NCBI GenBank assembly: GCA_018679295.1
Contig: JAHHLP010000544.1
Location: 1 to 7,643, forward strand
DNA length: 7,643 nt
Direction: 5' to 3'
Source: Rhodothermia bacterium
Lineage (GTDB): Bacteria; Bacteroidota; Rhodothermia; Rhodothermales; JABDKH01
Part shown: one piece after another, positions 5,275 to 7,643 of the stretch
Layout of the letters: each line of letters opens with the position of its first letter
Position numbering within the stretch: position 1 is the stretch's first letter
Program-made: the position numbers and the translations under genes
Notes under the pieces: model-generated
What the model saw: the letters and a program-made list of their open reading frames with translations, nothing else
What the model was told of the DNA's origin: nothing
The model's database searches: none

Positions 5275-6453
5275 TCATGAAGATCGGCCGCGTGCATCGA
5301 CCGACAAAATCTCGACCACGTCGTCGCCATCCACAAGCACCATCTCATCTCTGGTGTCGACGGCTACGCACGCGTGATTGGGCACGAACCGCGTCCGGTC
5401 ACCTACCTGCAGCGTCGAGCCTCCCCTAACCTCGACCCAGCCGTGCTCTTCCGAGAGCGCAACAATTTTCGCATGCGGAAGAGGGGTCATCATACGAGGG
5501 TTGTAGAGTAGGATACCGTAGCCTTCGGTTGCGCTCCCGGTGTCAGCGGTTACAACCTTCTTGCCGGCGTCAAGGTAGACCCGTTCCACGCCGCTCCGCT
5601 CGCGATGCCGGCTCATCACCGTAGCGAGAACGGTAAGAGCGCAGTTCTCTATCGGCGCTGTTTCGAGTCCGACCTGAATTGCATCGTTGAAAACGTAGTT
5701 GCCGGGTCGAATCTCGGTGATACGAAATCCCGCCTTTTCGACATTCCGAAACCGGGACATCGTCGGGGTCGAGCCGATACTGATCACTTCCGGCACGAGG
5801 TCCGAATCCCGTAAGGCCACCGCGAAGTCGAGCATTCGGTCACGCTCCTCGCTGGCGTAGCGAACGAGCGCGTCATCCTTTGACTCCCCTGCCGCCGAGG
5901 GTCCGTGATAGGCATTCCCGGCGTGTGTGAGAAGACCCCGCCAATTGAGTCCCGGTAATTCGGACACATGTCTAACGAACGCGACGCTGTTCGACGCGTC
6001 CCAGCGGACGCCGCAGCGACCATATCCCGTGTCGACCTCCACGAGTACATCAACGTCGTGGCCCGTGCTGCGGAACCATTCTGACAGCATGGTGGCTCCT
6101 TCCGGCGTATCCACGCAGACGCTGATCGTTGCCTTGTGCTGCAAAGCGGCGATGCGCTCGTACGTCGAACGACCGACGACCTCGTAGGCTATTCTGATGT
6201 CGCTGAAGCCTGCCGCCGCGTACACCTCCGCCTCACCTACCTTGGCCACCGTGATACCCACCGCACCCAGCTCTCGTTGGCGCTTGGCGATCGAAATGCA
6301 GCGATGCGTCTTCGTGTGCGGGCGGAGTTCGACCGATTCGCGGTTCGCCAGATCCTGCATCTGCTGCAGGTTGGCTTCGAGTCGGCTTTTTTCGATCAGA
6401 AGTGCCGGGGTGCGTAGCTCGTCGATGGTCATTGGCGCGGAGTATTGAGGCAC
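5275..6453 (-). CDS. DSD1/D-threonine aldolase-like PLP enzyme
   Basis: Fold-type III pyridoxal-phosphate enzyme (392 residues) with an alanine-racemase-like N-terminal barrel and a C-terminal D-serine-dehydratase-like domain. Lys48 in RPHTKTHR is the expected Schiff-base lysine. ISIGSTPT (225-231 region) and EIRPGNYVF (247-255) match the phosphate-binding segments. His360 and Cys362 in PNHACVAV form the HxC metal site seen in eukaryotic-type D-serine dehydratase and D-threonine aldolase, so a divalent metal is probably needed. Likely reactions are dehydration of a D-hydroxyamino acid or cleavage of D-threonine to glycine and acetaldehyde; the substrate cannot be read from sequence. The start shown is GTG at 6453, preceded by GAGG with a 5-nt gap, the best ribosome-binding match in the window; ATG at 6432 (residue 8) is the alternative. 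It follows atpC by 76 bp and is probably unrelated to it in function. Confidence 0.9.
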   Translation of the reverse strand: MPQYSAPMTIDELRTPALLIEKSRLEANLQQMQDLANRESVELRPHTKTHRCISIAKRQRELGAVGITVAKVGEAEVYAAAGFSDIRIAYEVVGRSTYERIAALQHKATISVCVDTPEGATMLSEWFRSTGHDVDVLVEVDTGYGRCGVRWDASNSVAFVRHVSELPGLNWRGLLTHAGNAYHGPSAAGESKDDALVRYASEERDRMLDFAVALRDSDLVPEVISIGSTPTMSRFRNVEKAGFRITEIRPGNYVFNDAIQVGLETAPIENCALTVLATVMSRHRERSGVERVYLDAGKKVVTADTGSATEGYGILLYNPRMMTPLPHAKIVALSEEHGWVEVRGGSTLQVGDRTRFVPNHACVAVDTRDEMVLVDGDDVVEILSVDARGRSS

Positions 6454-6529
6454 GACTCCCTCGCCATGCCCGACTTTCCAAACCGGATGATACGGAGTTC
6501 GAGGTGGCCGCGCGACCGGCTAAGGCCGC

Positions 6530-6955
6530 CTAACTGCCGCGTCTCGTGCCGACTTGAGCCATCGCGACGCGGGCTCTGTTGCGAGCGCGCTCCAGCGCCG
6601 CCTCATACTCGGCTCGTTCTTCCGCCGGGGCTTGCTTCAGCGCCTCGATGGCTCTTTCCTCCGCCTCGCGCGCACGGTCGACATCGATCTTCGACGCCGG
6701 TTCGGCGGTCTCGGCAAGAACCGTGACGTTGTTCTCGAGGACCTCAAGGAATCCACCGCTCGTCGCGAAGATGATCTTGTCGCCGTCGGCTTCCGTCACG
6801 AAGAGGGGGCCGATCTCAAAGGCAGCGATCATCGGCGCATGATTATGAAGCACCTCGAACGAGCCTTCTACTCCAGGGGCGCGCACGCCGGCTGCCTCGC
6901 CGCGAAACACGCTGCCATCCGGTGAGACTATGTTGACATTCAGAGTCTTGGCCAT
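6530..6955 (-). CDS. atpC: F1-ATPase epsilon subunit
   Basis: Rotor-stalk subunit of F1Fo ATP synthase that couples rotation and can inhibit ATP hydrolysis, at the cytoplasmic face of the membrane. The 141-residue protein has the N-terminal beta-sandwich (about 1-88), with the diagnostic APGVEGSFEVLHNHAPMI segment at 26-43, and a C-terminal pair of helices (about 90-135) rich in Ala, Glu and Arg. Length is normal for the full two-domain form (E. coli 139), so the inhibitory helices are retained. The ATG at 6955 lies 9 bp after the atpD stop; the purine-rich AGGAGG inside the last atpD codons is 14 nt away, further than ideal, so translational coupling is plausible. The rest of the ATP synthase operon is not in view. 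Confidence 0.96.
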   Translation of the reverse strand: MAKTLNVNIVSPDGSVFRGEAAGVRAPGVEGSFEVLHNHAPMIAAFEIGPLFVTEADGDKIIFATSGGFLEVLENNVTVLAETAEPASKIDVDRAREAEERAIEALKQAPAEERAEYEAALERARNRARVAMAQVGTRRGS

Positions 6956-6964
6956 CGCGATCGC

Positions 6965-7643
6965 CTAGTCCTCCTTTAGCATCTTCTCGCCCGCCTCGAT
7001 CACTTCCTCGATCGCGCCCTTATACATAAACGCGGACTCGGGGAGATGGTCGAGTTCTCCATCGAGAATCATGCGGAAGCCGCGTATGGTATCGTCGATA
7101 CGGACGTACTTCCCGGAGAAACCGGTGAACTGCTCGGCCACGTGGAAAGGCTGACTCATGTACCTCTGCGCACGGCGTGCCCGTCCGACCACCAGTTTGT
7201 CCTCGTCGCTCAACTCGTCCATTCCGAGAATTGCGATAATGTCTTGCAGCTCCTTGTACCGTTGCAGCAGCTGCTTCGTCTCCTGCGCCGTGTTGTAGTG
7301 CTCGTCGCCAAGGATGCGGGCATCGAGAATCCGGCTTGTAGAATCCAGCGGGTCGATTGCTGGATAGATGCCCAGTGACGCGATCTGACGTGACAGCACG
7401 GTCGTAGCGTCGAGGTGCGCGAATGTTGTAGCAGGCGCGGGATCCGTCAGATCGTCCGCGGGGACGTAGATGGCTTGGACGGATGTGATTGACCCGCTCT
7501 TGGTAGACGTGATGCGCTCTTGCATCTCGCCCATTTCGGTGGCCAGCGTCGGCTGGTAGCCGACAGCGCTCGGCATCCGTCCAAGAAGGGCGGAAACCTC
7601 CGAACCCGCCTGGGTAAAGCGGAAGATGTTATCGACGAAGAAC
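6965..7643 (-). CDS. atpD: F1-ATPase beta subunit, C-terminal part (cut by window edge)
   Basis: Catalytic subunit of F1Fo ATP synthase. Only the last 225 residues are present; the gene continues past 7643, so the P-loop and the start codon are not visible. The fragment begins FFVDNIFRFTQAGSEVSALL and continues with the family core YQPTLATEMG, ERITSTKSGSITSVQAIYVP and DDLTDPAPATTFAHLD. The alpha/beta signature PAIDPLDSTS is intact, and the Tyr in GIYPAIDP just before it lines the adenine pocket. The DELSEED-type lever reads DELSDED here, a conservative change. An ATG at 7574-7576 (MPSAVGYQP) is internal, not the start: the reading frame and homology run straight through it. atpC follows after 9 bp. 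Confidence 0.97.
   Translation of the reverse strand, partial: FFVDNIFRFTQAGSEVSALLGRMPSAVGYQPTLATEMGEMQERITSTKSGSITSVQAIYVPADDLTDPAPATTFAHLDATTVLSRQIASLGIYPAIDPLDSTSRILDARILGDEHYNTAQETKQLLQRYKELQDIIAILGMDELSDEDKLVVGRARRAQRYMSQPFHVAEQFTGFSGKYVRIDDTIRGFRMILDGELDHLPESAFMYKGAIEEVIEAGEKMLKED

Noticed and set aside
6953..6962. GCGATCGC palindrome in the atpD-atpC gap as a possible regulatory site
   Set aside because: A single 8-bp GC-rich palindrome in a 9-bp gap within a coupled operon is expected by chance; no second copy or flanking structure supports a role.
7574..7576. ATG as start of a short separate gene in the atpD region
   Set aside because: The upstream frame continues with strong ATP synthase beta-subunit similarity to the window edge, so this Met is internal.

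Overview
The window reads as ordinary chromosomal DNA of a moderately GC-rich bacterium (GC above half by eye). Bacteroidota in the broad sense, possibly a Rhodothermota/Balneolota-type lineage, is the best guess. The reasons are a small protein resembling DUF4290 (a Bacteroidota-associated family), a trigger factor whose FKBP-like domain looks degenerate, a YebC protein opening with GHNKWS, and an almost complete absence of Shine-Dalgarno motifs before the start codons. This placement is inference: no rRNA or tRNA is present.

Layout, left to right. Positions 1-142 hold palindromic interspersed repeat material (one complete two-hairpin unit and one half unit) and a 14-bp tandem duplication, just downstream of clpP. 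Positions 143-2308 are a minus-strand tig-clpP pair (trigger factor, then ClpP protease), the first part of the widely conserved tig-clpP-clpX cluster. Positions 2309-2455 are a spacer with a hairpin plus T-run that is a terminator only if read on the plus strand. Positions 2456-2743 encode an unrecognised small minus-strand protein with a beta-rich C-terminal half. Positions 2744-2992 form a divergent intergenic region with an AT-rich pocket that could carry overlapping promoters on both strands, and a 15-bp direct repeat before the only plus-strand gene (2993-3274, DUF4290-like). Positions 3358-7643 are a minus-strand run. In transcription order it is atpD (3' part only), atpC, a DSD1/D-threonine-aldolase-like PLP enzyme, a DUF3052 protein, yebC/pmpR and ruvC.

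Functionally the window combines protein folding and turnover (Tig, ClpP), the catalytic and regulatory subunits of F1-ATPase (AtpD, AtpC), Holliday-junction resolution next to a YebC-family factor (a common pairing), a likely D-amino-acid enzyme, and three poorly characterised small proteins. I see no phage, transposase, CRISPR, toxin-antitoxin or defence genes, and no clear undescribed system. The items most worth a second look are the divergent intergenic region with its two small genes, the repeat cluster after clpP, and the plus-oriented terminator-like hairpin in the tig leader region.
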